Shown here piece after piece: positions 7,587-16,060 of a DNA stretch of 64,000 nt. Positions within the stretch are counted from its first letter, which is position 1. Each line of letters begins with the position of its first letter. Source of the stretch: Candidatus Leptofilum proximum (lineage in GTDB: Bacteria > Chloroflexota > Anaerolineae > Promineifilales > Promineifilaceae). The translations under genes were made by a program, and so were the position numbers. The notes under the pieces were generated by a model. That model searched no databases, was not told the DNA's origin, and saw only the letters and a list, made by a program, of their open reading frames with translations. The stretch is taken from positions 1,798,001-1,862,000 of the forward strand of contig JADJXK010000002.1 in the NCBI GenBank assembly GCA_016710325.1, given 5' to 3'.

Positions 7587-9741
7587 CGATTTCGATTCAA
7601 ATACCCCAGCGGATCCTAGCAACCGGCGTATCTGGCTCATCTTGGGGGGGTGCCTGGTTACCTTGATGTGCCTGGCCTGTCTCGCCGTGGGTGCAGGCTA
7701 CTACGCCTGGACCGAGTACAGTGACGAGATTTTGCAGCAACTGGCCACATCTACGCCAGAGCGCCGCGATAATGAAAATGAAGGGGAGGACCAACCCACC
7801 GAGCCGTCCAACGGAGGGCGCGAGGGGGAAGTTACGGCAACGGCCGTCATCGCCGAACAGCTCACCAGCACGCCAGATCCGGCCACAGCCACCCCGGCAG
7901 CAACCCCCAACGCCAATCTGGTCACCAGCGGCGCCATCAACGCGGTGATTCCCGCCGACATCGATCAACGCTTTCTGCCTGCCCGCGCCGATGAGGATCT
8001 CACCCTGCTGTACAGCAGCGACTACCCGGCACACGATTATTTTGATACGGCCGTACGCCTGGGCAAACAAAACCTGGGAGATAGAACAGTGGTCAGACCA
8101 CCATATAACCTGGGTGATGGCGAACAGTTTTATAACGGCACCGATCGCCTCGACGCCACTCTGGTGGCTGTGACTGATCACGTTTACTTTTGGGTTGAGG
8201 ACGGCCTGGACCTCGACCCAGCAGACATTAGAGAAGCGGCCGAGCGCTTCGAAAGTGAGTTTTATCCCCAGCTGGTACGTCTCTTTGGCGAGGTATGGAC
8301 CCCGGGCATAGATGGCGACCCGCACTTCTCGGTGCTGCATGCCCAAAACGGAACCAGCGATGAACTGGGCCGTTTTAACAGCGAAGACGAATTCCCCCGG
8401 TCACTCTACCGCTACTCCAACGAGCAAGAGATGATTTACATGAACATGAACGAGCTGACGTTGGGCAGCAACCTGTACTACGGCACGCTGGTACACGAAG
8501 TGCAGCACCTTATCCAGTGGTATACTGACCCCAGCGAGTCAGTCTGGCTCAACGAAGGGCTGTCGCAGCTGGCCGAGCTCTACGTGGGCTTCGACGATAC
8601 CGCTCCCAGCATCGACTACCTGGAGCAGCCGGAAATCCGCCTGAACAGCTGGAATTACGATGATGACCAGGTGTACGCTCATTATGCGGGGGCTTACCTG
8701 TTTTCGGTTTATTTGTGGGAACAGCTGGGTGATGCGGCCATCCAAGAGCTGGCGCGGCACCCGGCCAACGGCATGGCCAGCGTGTGGGCCATCCTGCAGG
8801 GATACCAGCCAGACACCTCGTTGGAACAGTTTTCTGCCGCCTGGGCCGCCGCCAACTACCTGGACGATGACAACGCGGCACGGCCGTATTACTACGAATC
8901 CCTCAACATCCGCCAGCCATACGTTGCCGCCAAGCTGGAACCCAGCGATCCTTCGCTGGAGCGGCTGGAGGAGATGGAACAGTTTGGCGTGCACTACATC
9001 GACTTGAGCAGTTTGCGGGGCGAGACAACCATTACTTTTGCCGGGGATACGGCCGTTGACCTCATCAGCGGACCACCGCGCAGCGGTGAGAAAATGTGGT
9101 ACGCCCCCGGCATCGACGACATGAATGCCCAACTCACCGCCACCTTTGATCTCAGCGGCGTCAGCCAGGCCACCTTGCGCTACGCCGTCTGGTACGACCT
9201 GGAAGAAGATTACGATTACGCCTACGTCTCGGCCTCAACCGATGGCGGGCACACCTGGGAGATTTTGCTGCCAGCCCAGTATACGTCTGGCGAGTTTGGT
9301 CCGGCTTATAACGGCCGTTCCGCCGACGAAGAAGGCGCTGTGGATGGCTGGCTCAAACAGTCAATCAACCTCAGCAGCTACGCCGGGCAAATCATCCAGG
9401 TGCGCTTTGAGGTCCTCACCGATGGCGGCATCTCGGAGCGCGGCTTTGCCCTGGATGACATTGCCATTCCCGAGCTGGGGTATGAGTTGGATGTGGAAGG
9501 CAGCACCGACGGCTGGCAGGCCAACGGCTTTGTGCAGATTGGCTGGCAAATTCCGCAAAAATGGAGCATCCTGCTCATCGAGGAAGGCCCCAACCCCACC
9601 GTCACCACCCTGGAACTGAACCCCAGCAATCAGGGACAGTGGACCCTGGACATTGGCAAAGGCGGCGGCGTGTTGGTCATCATGCCGCAAACCGCCTTCA
9701 CCAGCGAGACGGCCACCTACTGGCTAACCGTGGAACAGTGA
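7576..9741 (+). CDS. Membrane-anchored zinc metalloprotease (M30-like) with immune-inhibitor-A-type C-terminal domain
   Basis: The protein has 721 residues. A membrane anchor lies near residues 17-40, followed by a Thr/Pro/Glu-rich linker (about 50-120). The catalytic domain has HEVQH at 307-311 and, about 18 residues later, WLNEGLSQLAE, supplying the third zinc ligand Glu, as in gluzincins of the hyicolysin type (M30). About residues 510-640 form a beta-sandwich with DYDYAYVSASTDGGHTWE and FALDDIAIP, as in the C-terminal domain of M6 immune inhibitor A peptidases. It probably works outside the cell on proteins. ATGAG overlaps the stop of a possible leader ORF. Confidence 0.75.
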   Translation: MSYNDFDSNTPADPSNRRIWLILGGCLVTLMCLACLAVGAGYYAWTEYSDEILQQLATSTPERRDNENEGEDQPTEPSNGGREGEVTATAVIAEQLTSTPDPATATPAATPNANLVTSGAINAVIPADIDQRFLPARADEDLTLLYSSDYPAHDYFDTAVRLGKQNLGDRTVVRPPYNLGDGEQFYNGTDRLDATLVAVTDHVYFWVEDGLDLDPADIREAAERFESEFYPQLVRLFGEVWTPGIDGDPHFSVLHAQNGTSDELGRFNSEDEFPRSLYRYSNEQEMIYMNMNELTLGSNLYYGTLVHEVQHLIQWYTDPSESVWLNEGLSQLAELYVGFDDTAPSIDYLEQPEIRLNSWNYDDDQVYAHYAGAYLFSVYLWEQLGDAAIQELARHPANGMASVWAILQGYQPDTSLEQFSAAWAAANYLDDDNAARPYYYESLNIRQPYVAAKLEPSDPSLERLEEMEQFGVHYIDLSSLRGETTITFAGDTAVDLISGPPRSGEKMWYAPGIDDMNAQLTATFDLSGVSQATLRYAVWYDLEEDYDYAYVSASTDGGHTWEILLPAQYTSGEFGPAYNGRSADEEGAVDGWLKQSINLSSYAGQIIQVRFEVLTDGGISERGFALDDIAIPELGYELDVEGSTDGWQANGFVQIGWQIPQKWSILLIEEGPNPTVTTLELNPSNQGQWTLDIGKGGGVLVIMPQTAFTSETATYWLTVEQ

Positions 9742-9857
9742 CCGGTTATCCGTTATCCGTGATCGGTAATCAGTAATCCGTTATCGGTAATCCGTTATCA
9801 GTTACGGATGACCGTTTACCGCTCACCGCTCACCGCTTACCGTTCACCGCTTACCGT
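9742..9857. repeat. Iterated CCGTTATC / ACCGCTCACC word array
   Basis: About 115 bp of CCGTTATCCGTTATCGGT-type words followed by CCGCTCACCGCTTACCG-type words with weak complementarity. A second copy lies at 10085-10192 on the other side of the small YtxH gene. Together they bracket that gene. Spacing and units are too irregular for a CRISPR. Confidence 0.65.
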
Positions 9858-10070
9858 TCACCGACTCCCCTTCATCCGTTCAAACTCCGCTTCCAGCTGC
9901 TGACGGGTCTGGCTGCGCGCCTGCTGCGCGTCTTGCTTGGCTGCTTCCCACCGGGCGATGGCTTCAGCCCGCAGATCATTGCCAGAGGCGGGGGTGAGCA
10001 GCAAGGCCGTCACGCCACCTACTAAAGCACCACATATTGCACCAGCCATAAAGCTAAAAACCTTGTTCAT
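9858..10070 (-). CDS. YtxH domain-containing small membrane protein
   Basis: A 70-residue protein. Residues 5-28 form one glycine/alanine-rich membrane helix (FMAGAICGALVGGVTALLLTP), followed by a charged helical tail rich in Glu, Arg and Gln. This is the YtxH/gas-vesicle-GvpP-like small protein pattern. Related proteins accompany stress responses, but no function is assigned. GAAGGAG precedes the ATG by about 8 bases. The gene is flanked on both sides by the same word-repeat array. Confidence 0.7.
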   Translation of the reverse strand: MNKVFSFMAGAICGALVGGVTALLLTPASGNDLRAEAIARWEAAKQDAQQARSQTRQQLEAEFERMKGSR

Positions 10071-10084
10071 CGCTTAAGCTCCTT

Positions 10085-10192
10085 CTGTTCCGTTATCCGT
10101 TATCGGTTATCCGTTATCCATATCCGTTATCGGTGATCCGTTATCAGTTACGGATTACCGTTTACCGCTCACCGTTCACCGATTACCGGCAA
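10085..10192. repeat. Second copy of the CCGTTATC word array
   Basis: TTCCGTTATCCGTTATCGG words again, followed by TTACCGTTTACCGCTCACCG words. It matches the array at 9742-9857 in the same orientation, so the YtxH gene sits between two direct copies of about 110 bp. Confidence 0.65.
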
Positions 10193-10237
10193 TTATACAG
10201 TACCGGCCAAACATCTGCCGATCCCGTACATCACTGC

Positions 10238-10243
10238 TATAAT
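10238..10243 (+). promoter_or_regulatory. Perfect -10 box 7 bp before the ATG (leaderless start)
   Basis: TATAAT at 10238-10243, then TTTTGCC, then ATG at 10251. The -35 region (CTGCCG, 17 bp upstream) is weak. No Shine-Dalgarno sequence fits, so the transcript probably begins at the start codon. Confidence 0.55.
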
Positions 10244-10250
10244 TTTTGCC

Positions 10251-10529
10251 ATGTCTGAGTATATTGAAATTGAAACTGAGCTGAGCGACGACGGCCGTAT
10301 CCTCATTGTCTATACGAATTTGCGCCTGAACGAAGGCGAGGTGGAGCAGTACAACTCCCCTGACGAAATGGAAGAAGGCACACCGGTGGCCCAGGCCCTG
10401 GCCGTCATCGAAGGTATGCACACGCTGCAAATTAAGGGCAGCGATCTCACCGTGCAGCGCGACCCAGACACACCCTGGCACATCATCATCAGCGATATTT
10501 CGGCCGCACTCAAGGACTTTTTCCTCTAG
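10251..10529 (+). CDS. NifU/Nfu N-terminal-domain protein
   Basis: A 92-residue protein that matches the stand-alone Nfu N-terminal domain pattern: an N-terminal strand (IEIETELSDDGRILIVYTN), the helix TPVAQALAVIEGMHTLQI, then GSDLTVQRDPDTPWHII and a final helix. In Nfu proteins this domain assists iron-sulfur cluster scaffolding, but the cluster-binding CxxC is in a second domain that is absent here. Partnering with ErpA encoded 13 kb away is possible but only inference. Confidence 0.7.
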   Translation: MSEYIEIETELSDDGRILIVYTNLRLNEGEVEQYNSPDEMEEGTPVAQALAVIEGMHTLQIKGSDLTVQRDPDTPWHIIISDISAALKDFFL

Positions 10530-10532
10530 AAA

Positions 10533-10605
10533 ATGTAATTAGGTAATTAAGTAATTGGGTAACTTACGCCTCAATTACTCAATTACCTAATTACTCAATT
10601 ACCTC
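10533..10605. repeat. AT-rich hairpin of GTAATTGG/CAATTACC words
   Basis: GTAATTAGGTAATTAAGTAA-type words on the left and CAATTACTCAATTACC words on the right form a long imperfect hairpin ending a few bases before the MFS gene ATG. A relative built from the same word is at 21839-21897 behind the lipoprotein gene. Confidence 0.65.
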
Positions 10606-10608
10606 CCC

Positions 10609-12207
10609 ATGCCTTCCACCCAACGCCGCACCCCCTCCCCCCGCACCATCCTGCTCGTTGTCGCCTTTGGCGTTTTTGTCGCCGCCGACGACCTGACGGT
10701 TGTCTCCACCATGCTGCGCCAGATCATATTCGACCTGGAAATTCCCCTGCCAGAGGGGTTGGACAGGGCCGCCTGGATTGTCAATGCCTACCTGATTGCC
10801 TATGTGGCGGTGATGCCCTTTATCGGCCGTTTGAGCGATATTTTAGGAAGGCGTGCTGTATACGTCGGGTCGCTGGTGCTCTTTTTGGCTGGCTCCATTT
10901 GGGTGCCCTTTGCCCCGGACCTGAACAGCTTCATCGTGGGGCGCGTGCTGACGGCGCTGGGTGGTGGCGCGATGGTGCCCGTGGCCATGGCCGTCATCGG
11001 CGATGTGTACCCGCGCGCGAGGCGGGCGTCGGCGCTGGGCACGTTGGGAGCAATTGACACGGCCGGTTGGGTGTGGGGACCGCTTTACGGCGCGCTGCTG
11101 ATCCGCTTTTTGAGCTGGCAGTGGCAGTTCTACCTCAACATCCCGCTGAGCCTGCTGGGCATTGCCGCCGCCTGGTGGGCCCTGCGCGATTTGCCAGAAC
11201 CCAAAACACGCGAGCGGATCGACTGGTTGGGTACGGCCGTTCTCACCATCTCCCTCATCAGCCTCAACATCGCCCTGCTCAACAGCGGCGACGTCCAGGC
11301 CGCTGGCGGCTTCGCCCAGCTGCAAACCGACAACCCACCGACCAACACCACCCTCCTCTACACCATCGCCGCCATCACCTTCCTCCTCTTCCTGGCCATC
11401 GAATACTTTCTCGGCAAGCAAAACCACTCACAAACCCCAGAAGCAGTCACCCCCTCACCCCCTCACCCTGTCACCCCTTCACCCCTTCACCCCTTCACCC
11501 CTTCACCTCCCCCTCCCCTCATCGACCTCACCCTCTTCCGCCGCCGCAACTTCTCGCCCGCCATCCTCATCAACTTCCTGGTGGGTGGCATCTTGATCAT
11601 CGCCATGGTGAACGTACCGCTGCTGATCAACGTGCTGGAGTTTGACGTGGAAACGGCCGCACTCACCAGCGGCTATCTGCTCAGCGGCATGACCGGGGCG
11701 ATGGCCGTCATGGCCTGGGTCGGTGGGCAGCTGACCGAACGCTGGAGCTACCGTCCGGTAACGGCCGTTGGCCTGCTCTTTTGCGCTGTGGGCATGGGGT
11801 TGATGGGCTGGCTGTGGCTGGTGGACACGCCCTACCTCAACATGGCCGCTCACCTGGTTATCCTGGGCATTGGCTTTGGCCTGGTGATTGCCCCGATTGG
11901 AACGGCCGTCATCAATGCCGCCCCGGAAGACCAACGCGGCATCGCCAGCAGCCTGGTGATTGTACTGCGCCTCATGGGCATGAGCGTCGGGCTGTCTGGC
12001 CTTACCGCCTGGGGCCTGTACCGCTTCGAGATTCTGCGCAAGCTCATCGACCTGCCCAACCTGCCGCTGGGCGACCCCACCTACCAGCAAGCGCTGGCCA
12101 ACGGCCTCACCGAAGTGACCGTTTCTGTGCTCACCGAAACCTTCCTCATTTCGGCCGGTGTGGCCTTGATCGCCCTGTTCGTAGCCATCTGGCTAAAGCA
12201 GGATTAG
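10609..12207 (+). CDS. MFS transporter, DHA2/EmrB-like
   Basis: This 532-residue transporter begins with a DHA2-type first helix (ADDLTVVSTMLRQII). Motif A is GRLSDILGRR near residue 72, followed by the motif B/C region GRVLTALGGGAMVP. About 14 membrane helices are likely, so a proton-driven drug or metabolite exporter is the best call. Between the two halves, residues 275-305 are a low-complexity TPSPPHPVTPSPLHPF stretch encoded by an iterated CACCCCTTCA word array (11446-11518). This array is probably a repeat that entered the gene in frame at a tolerant loop. Confidence 0.8.
   Translation: MPSTQRRTPSPRTILLVVAFGVFVAADDLTVVSTMLRQIIFDLEIPLPEGLDRAAWIVNAYLIAYVAVMPFIGRLSDILGRRAVYVGSLVLFLAGSIWVPFAPDLNSFIVGRVLTALGGGAMVPVAMAVIGDVYPRARRASALGTLGAIDTAGWVWGPLYGALLIRFLSWQWQFYLNIPLSLLGIAAAWWALRDLPEPKTRERIDWLGTAVLTISLISLNIALLNSGDVQAAGGFAQLQTDNPPTNTTLLYTIAAITFLLFLAIEYFLGKQNHSQTPEAVTPSPPHPVTPSPLHPFTPSPPPPLIDLTLFRRRNFSPAILINFLVGGILIIAMVNVPLLINVLEFDVETAALTSGYLLSGMTGAMAVMAWVGGQLTERWSYRPVTAVGLLFCAVGMGLMGWLWLVDTPYLNMAAHLVILGIGFGLVIAPIGTAVINAAPEDQRGIASSLVIVLRLMGMSVGLSGLTAWGLYRFEILRKLIDLPNLPLGDPTYQQALANGLTEVTVSVLTETFLISAGVALIALFVAIWLKQD
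11446..11518. repeat. Iterated CACCCCTTCA array inside the MFS gene
   Basis: Roughly eight imperfect CACCCC(T/C)TCA units encode the Pro/Ser/Thr linker in the cytoplasmic central loop of the transporter. The frame is maintained through it. Confidence 0.75.
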
Positions 12208-12363
12208 CCTGGTGTGAAAATTCCCCACGGCTTGCCTTCCCCTCGCTATACTCAACGCTAATCTTGTTAACTCATCAAGTCCGCTTCGTGCTAATTCGCG
12301 AAATTCGCGGCAGAAACCTTTATCCACATAACTCCTAAACATATCAACAAAAGAAGGAACAAC

Positions 12364-12837
12364 ATGTCAAAGCCGCTCAAGACTGTACTTTTCCTCGTTC
12401 CCAGCGGACTGGTACTCTTTTTCATCCTGCGTTGGCTGGTGCAGCAAGCCAGCCCCATGCCGGACAATTTAGGAGTGGAGAACGGCCGTCTCGCACTTTG
12501 CCCCGACAGCCCCAACTGCGTCTCCACCCAGGCCACTGATGAGCAGCACGGCATTGCACCGATTGTCTATGATGACGAAACGGCCGCGGCCCACGCCACC
12601 CTCCTGGCTATTCTGCAAGCTGACCCCACCTACACAATCATCACCGACACCCCCACCTACATTCACGCCGAGGCGCGAACGGCCGTGTGGCAGTTCATCG
12701 ACGACGTGGAGTTTACCTTCGACGAGGCCGCGAGCCTGATACATTTTCGTTCGGCCTCCCGGCTGGGCTATGGTGACGGGGGCACCAACCGCCAGCGCAT
12801 GGAAAAAATTCGCCGCGAATTTGCAGCCACCCCCTAG
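12364..12837 (+). CDS. DUF1499 family membrane-anchored protein
   Basis: A 157-residue protein with one N-terminal membrane helix (residues 6-25) followed by the DUF1499 domain: LALCPDSPNCVST near 40, a central VWQFIDDVEFTFD, and the ending IHFRSASRLGYGDGGTNRQR, all hallmark segments. The biochemical role of DUF1499 is not known; the two Cys in CPDSPNC are conserved in the family. AAGGAAC lies upstream of the ATG. Confidence 0.85.
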   Translation: MSKPLKTVLFLVPSGLVLFFILRWLVQQASPMPDNLGVENGRLALCPDSPNCVSTQATDEQHGIAPIVYDDETAAAHATLLAILQADPTYTIITDTPTYIHAEARTAVWQFIDDVEFTFDEAASLIHFRSASRLGYGDGGTNRQRMEKIRREFAATP

Positions 12838-12869
12838 ATTTGCTCCCCCAGCAATTCCAGACATGGCGA

Positions 12870-13035
12870 GCTTCGTAGGGGCGGGACAGGCGGGACTCAA
12901 CCCTGGCCCAACGAAAGGCCTTCTGTCCCGCCTGTCTCGCCCAAAACTGCCCCTAACGAAAGGCAGGGCGAGAGGGACGGAAACAAGGCCGCCTGTCTGT
13001 CCACAAAATTTGCCGTGCCATCCCGCCCCTACACC
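12870..13035. repeat. GC-rich inverted-repeat spacer
   Basis: GGGGCGGGACAGGCGGGA on the left pairs imperfectly with TCCCGCCTGTCTCGCCC and with the ATCCCGCCCCTAC at the right end. ACGAAAGGC occurs twice. It lies between the convergent DUF1499 and NicO genes, consistent with a 3' end element. Confidence 0.5.
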
Positions 13036-13058
13036 ATTTTTTGAATTATTGTTGCCGG

Positions 13059-14525
13059 TCACAAAACCCCCGTTTCCAGCAGAGCTTGCACCGTGATGCC
13101 AATCCCGGCAATAGTGATGAACAAGGCGCTGGCCGCAGGCAGCAGGCGCAGCAGCCCCGATTGGCGCGCGGGCAGGCGGGCAAACAGCTGGCCCGCGTAA
13201 ACCATCGCCAAACCAATGCCGGTGAGCACACTGGCCAGGCCAATGCTAAAGGCCACAATCAGCACCAGGCCAAAGCCCACCTTTTGCAAAGCCACGGCGC
13301 TCAGCAGCAAAATCAGGGCCGAGGGGCAGGGCAGCAGCCCGCCAGACACGCCCAGCGCCAGCAGACTGCGCCAGCCCATCTGTGGTTGGGGGGTGTGAGT
13401 ATGGCCGACGCCAAAATGGGTGTGATAGCCCTCCTCGTGTTCGTCGGCGGGCTGGCGGTGGTGCAGCCAGCTGCTCAGGTGCCCGCGGAAGAGCGAGAAG
13501 CCAATGCCAACCACCAGCACACCCGACAAGACGCCCAACCACGGGTACAGCCTCTCCGGCAGGATATAGCGCGAAGCAAACAGCACCAGCAGGCCAAAAG
13601 CAAAAACGCCCGCCGTATGGGTGACGGTGGTAGTCAGACCCAGAAACAGGGCATGTTTGGGCGTGCCGCGTGAGCCCACCAGGTAAGCGCCGACAATCGT
13701 TTTACCGTGGCCGGGCGTGAGCGCGTGGGCCGCCCCCAGGCCAAAGGCAACCATCAGGGCAATGACAATCGCACCCGGTCGGTCCAGGGCAGTGGAAAGC
13801 AGATTGGCAAATTCGTCCTGGCTGAAGCGGTTGGCGTTGGGCGTAACGGCCGTTTCCCCCACCCCCCCACTTTCTCCCTCTGGTTCCACCGCCGCCCCGG
13901 CTGCGGCAAACTGCACCTGCGCCGCGCCAACCGCCAGCGGCGCCTGCAGCAAATCATCCGGGTAGCGGCGCAGCTGATGGCTAACGTCTTGAGAAGGAGC
14001 GCTGCTTTGCAGGATGGTGAGTTCGGGAACGGCCGTTACCACCGTTTCCTGCCAGCCCAGCCGGTCGGGAAAGTTGTTGTCGCTGTAGTTGAGCTGCCAG
14101 GGCTGATCGCTTGGGGGGAGAACGGCCGTGGCCGTCAGCTCCAGGCGCATGGTGGGCAGGTCGCCCTGGCCAGGCGGGAACTCAATTGTCCACGACTGCG
14201 GCGTCACTTCCACGCGTTGGTTGTTTACCGTGAGCGACAAATTTTGTGCCAGGATGTGGGCCTGCTGGCTGGCGTATGTTTCCTCCTCGGCGGTGTCCAC
14301 TGCCCCGTCGTGGTTCTGGTCCAGCTGCTGGCGTTCCTGGAAGGTAGGAATTTCCGCCATGTCGATGATGTAGAGTACATGTACGGCTTCTGGTTGGAGC
14401 TCCAGCCATGTGTAGCGGCTGATGGTGAAGTTGCCCAGCGGGTGTGCCCACGCGGCCGGGACCAGGACAAACAGGATCAGCAGCGCGGCCAAAGTAGAAA
14501 TCATTTGTTTTCGGTTAAGGCTCAT
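13059..14525 (-). CDS. NicO/RcnA-family nickel/cobalt-type exporter with periplasmic EF-hand-like loop
   Basis: A 488-residue protein. A signal peptide (MSLNRKQMISTLAALLILF...AWA) precedes an extracellular domain of about 220 residues that contains DQNHDGAVDTAEE, an EF-hand-like calcium loop. The membrane part begins near residue 225 with the NicO signature HALTPGHGKTIVGAYLVG; a His-rich loop (HHRQPADEHEEGYHTH) and GVSGGLLPCPSALILLL follow. The family exports Ni2+/Co2+ or handles related metals. It is the last gene of the sigma/anti-sigma/DUF4331/TPR set. A longer open frame upstream is read from two spacer repeats, so the start is at 14525, after GGAG. Confidence 0.8.
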   Translation of the reverse strand: MSLNRKQMISTLAALLILFVLVPAAWAHPLGNFTISRYTWLELQPEAVHVLYIIDMAEIPTFQERQQLDQNHDGAVDTAEEETYASQQAHILAQNLSLTVNNQRVEVTPQSWTIEFPPGQGDLPTMRLELTATAVLPPSDQPWQLNYSDNNFPDRLGWQETVVTAVPELTILQSSAPSQDVSHQLRRYPDDLLQAPLAVGAAQVQFAAAGAAVEPEGESGGVGETAVTPNANRFSQDEFANLLSTALDRPGAIVIALMVAFGLGAAHALTPGHGKTIVGAYLVGSRGTPKHALFLGLTTTVTHTAGVFAFGLLVLFASRYILPERLYPWLGVLSGVLVVGIGFSLFRGHLSSWLHHRQPADEHEEGYHTHFGVGHTHTPQPQMGWRSLLALGVSGGLLPCPSALILLLSAVALQKVGFGLVLIVAFSIGLASVLTGIGLAMVYAGQLFARLPARQSGLLRLLPAASALFITIAGIGITVQALLETGVL

Positions 14526-14562
14526 AGTGAACTCCGTTATAAAAATGGGACGCTGATAAACA

Positions 14563-14590
14563 CCTGGATTCCCGCCTTCGCGGGAATGAC
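14563..14590. repeat. Palindromic spacer repeat with GATTCCCGC/GCGGGAATGAC core
   Basis: CTGGATTCCCGCCTTCGCGG followed by GAATGAC forms a short stem (TTCCCGC/GCGGGAA) with a TTC loop. A sister copy with GGATACCCGCCTACGCGGGT is at 52637-52661. Repeats of this look are widespread in bacterial spacers. Confidence 0.7.
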
Positions 14591-14599
14591 AAACACCCC

Positions 14600-14650
14600 G
14601 TAGCCGCGGTTTCTTACCGCGCAAAAGCGCGGATTGGAATCCGCGGCTAC
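14600..14650. repeat. Palindromic repeat overlapping the TPR gene stop codon
   Basis: GTAGCCGCGG (14600-14609) pairs with CCGCGGCTAC (14641-14650), with an inner ACCGCGC/GCGCGG. The right arm supplies the stop codon of the TPR gene (14647-14649), so the repeat probably set where that protein ends. Confidence 0.7.
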
Positions 14651-15978
14651 GGAAGGGTGGACAGTGTTTCCTGGGCGATTTGGGCCTGGATGAAGTCGAA
14701 ATGGGGGTTGAGGTCCAGGGCGGTGGCCAGGTGCTGTTTAGCTTGTTGTGTGTTGCCCTGCGCGGCGGCAATCATGCCCGCGTGGTAGTAGAACAGCGCT
14801 TCCGGGGTGCCCAGCCGCAGCGCCTGTTCGCTGGCAGCGGCCGCTTCGTCGAGACGGCCGTTTTTCAACAGCGTCCACGCCAGCACATCATAGCCGTAGA
14901 CATCCGGGCGGTTGGCCAGCTCCGCTTCGGCGGCGGCCAGGGCCGCTTCCAGGTTTGTATCGTGGTTGGCGTAGAAGAGCGCCAGCTGGCGACCCTCCAG
15001 GGCCGCGTCGGTCCTTCCCAGGTCGGCGATGAAGGCCACGGTGTCGTACTGCTGCTGTGCGGCCGTTTCATTCCCGGCCAGCGCATAAAAATCGCCCAGG
15101 GCAGCCACAAACGCTGGCTGCGGCAGGCGCGCCACCAACTGCTCGTACAGGGCAATGGCCTGCTCAAACTTGCCCTGCGCGGCAGCCACTTTGCCCTCAC
15201 CAACGAGCACCAGGTAGTAGTCGGGCCAGGTCTGCCTGGCGGCGGCGTACTGTACAGCCGCGGTAGTCACATCACCGCTGTTGAAATAGAGTTCACCCAG
15301 CTGGAACTGGTACCAGGCCAGCCGCTCGCCCGTCAGGCCAATTGCCTCAGCGTCAGCCACGGCCTGCTGCATCCAATCGATGGCCGCAGCCGCGTCCCCT
15401 TGGACCCAGGCTAAGCGGGCGGCACGGCTGTAAACGGCCGCTCCCGGCGCCTGTTCCACTAACGTTTTGTAAGCCACTTCGGCCTCGTCGTAACGCCCCA
15501 GCTCCAGGCTGGCATCACCGATGGTGGCCAGAGCCTGCAGCGCACCGGGGTCGAAGTTGTACACTCGCTGGGCCATTTCCAGCGCCCCGGCAAAGTCGTG
15601 TTGGGAGATGAGCGTGGCGGCCAGGTAAGCCAGGGTGAGCTCGTAGTTGGGGTTGATGATCAGGGCCTGCTCCAGCGCCGCCTGGGCACGGCCGTAAGCC
15701 GCCGCATCACCCGTTTCGCGCCCTTTTTGCAGGTACGCCTGCCCCAGGTAGGTCAGGCTGATGTAGTCGCGGTCGTCGCGCTGCGCTTTTTGCTGCCAGA
15801 AGGCAATATGCTCATCGCTGCTTTTCATGGCGTGACCGGCCGGGATGTTTTCCACGGGAATGGTGATCTGCTCTGGTTCAGCATTGGCGGCGAAGGGATG
15901 TTTGGGATTGAAAAGATAAGAGCCGAGAATGAATACGGCCGTTGCCAAAACCAGAATTATCGTTTTACGTGTGGCCAT
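14647..15978 (-). CDS. Secreted/anchored TPR protein of the DUF4331 cluster
   Basis: This is a 443-residue protein with an N-terminal membrane anchor (residues 5-23), then at least eight tetratricopeptide-like helix pairs, for example YISLTYLGQAYLQKG, ALQALATIGDASLELGRYDE and ALFYYHAGMIAAAQGNTQQA. TPR arrays bind protein partners. The position between the DUF4331 gene and the NicO gene, on the same strand, is a recurring arrangement as I recall it, suggesting the three work together at the cell surface. Confidence 0.75.
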   Translation of the reverse strand: MATRKTIILVLATAVFILGSYLFNPKHPFAANAEPEQITIPVENIPAGHAMKSSDEHIAFWQQKAQRDDRDYISLTYLGQAYLQKGRETGDAAAYGRAQAALEQALIINPNYELTLAYLAATLISQHDFAGALEMAQRVYNFDPGALQALATIGDASLELGRYDEAEVAYKTLVEQAPGAAVYSRAARLAWVQGDAAAAIDWMQQAVADAEAIGLTGERLAWYQFQLGELYFNSGDVTTAAVQYAAARQTWPDYYLVLVGEGKVAAAQGKFEQAIALYEQLVARLPQPAFVAALGDFYALAGNETAAQQQYDTVAFIADLGRTDAALEGRQLALFYANHDTNLEAALAAAEAELANRPDVYGYDVLAWTLLKNGRLDEAAAASEQALRLGTPEALFYYHAGMIAAAQGNTQQAKQHLATALDLNPHFDFIQAQIAQETLSTLP

Positions 15979-15989
15979 AGGAACACCTT

Positions 15990-16056
15990 TGGGAAATTAG
16001 AGATTGGAGATTGGAGATTGGAGATTGTGTGTCATCTCCAATCTCCAATCTCCAGT
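15990..16056. repeat. Hairpin of GGAGATTGGAGATTGG / CCAATCTCC words
   Basis: Four AGATTGG units on the left (15996-16027) face three CCAATCTC units on the right (16034-16055). It fills the whole spacer between the DUF4331 stop and the TPR start. Confidence 0.75.
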
Positions 16057-16060
16057 TAAC

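Noticed and set aside
9742..10192. CRISPR-like array
   Set aside because: The repeated words are 7-10 bases, directly adjacent and without unique spacers of constant length. No cas genes are nearby.
14526..14771. Longer N-terminus for the NicO protein
   Set aside because: The upstream open frame translates two palindromic spacer repeats (including a SREGGNPG-type peptide) and the end of the TPR gene. The signal peptide begins at 14525.
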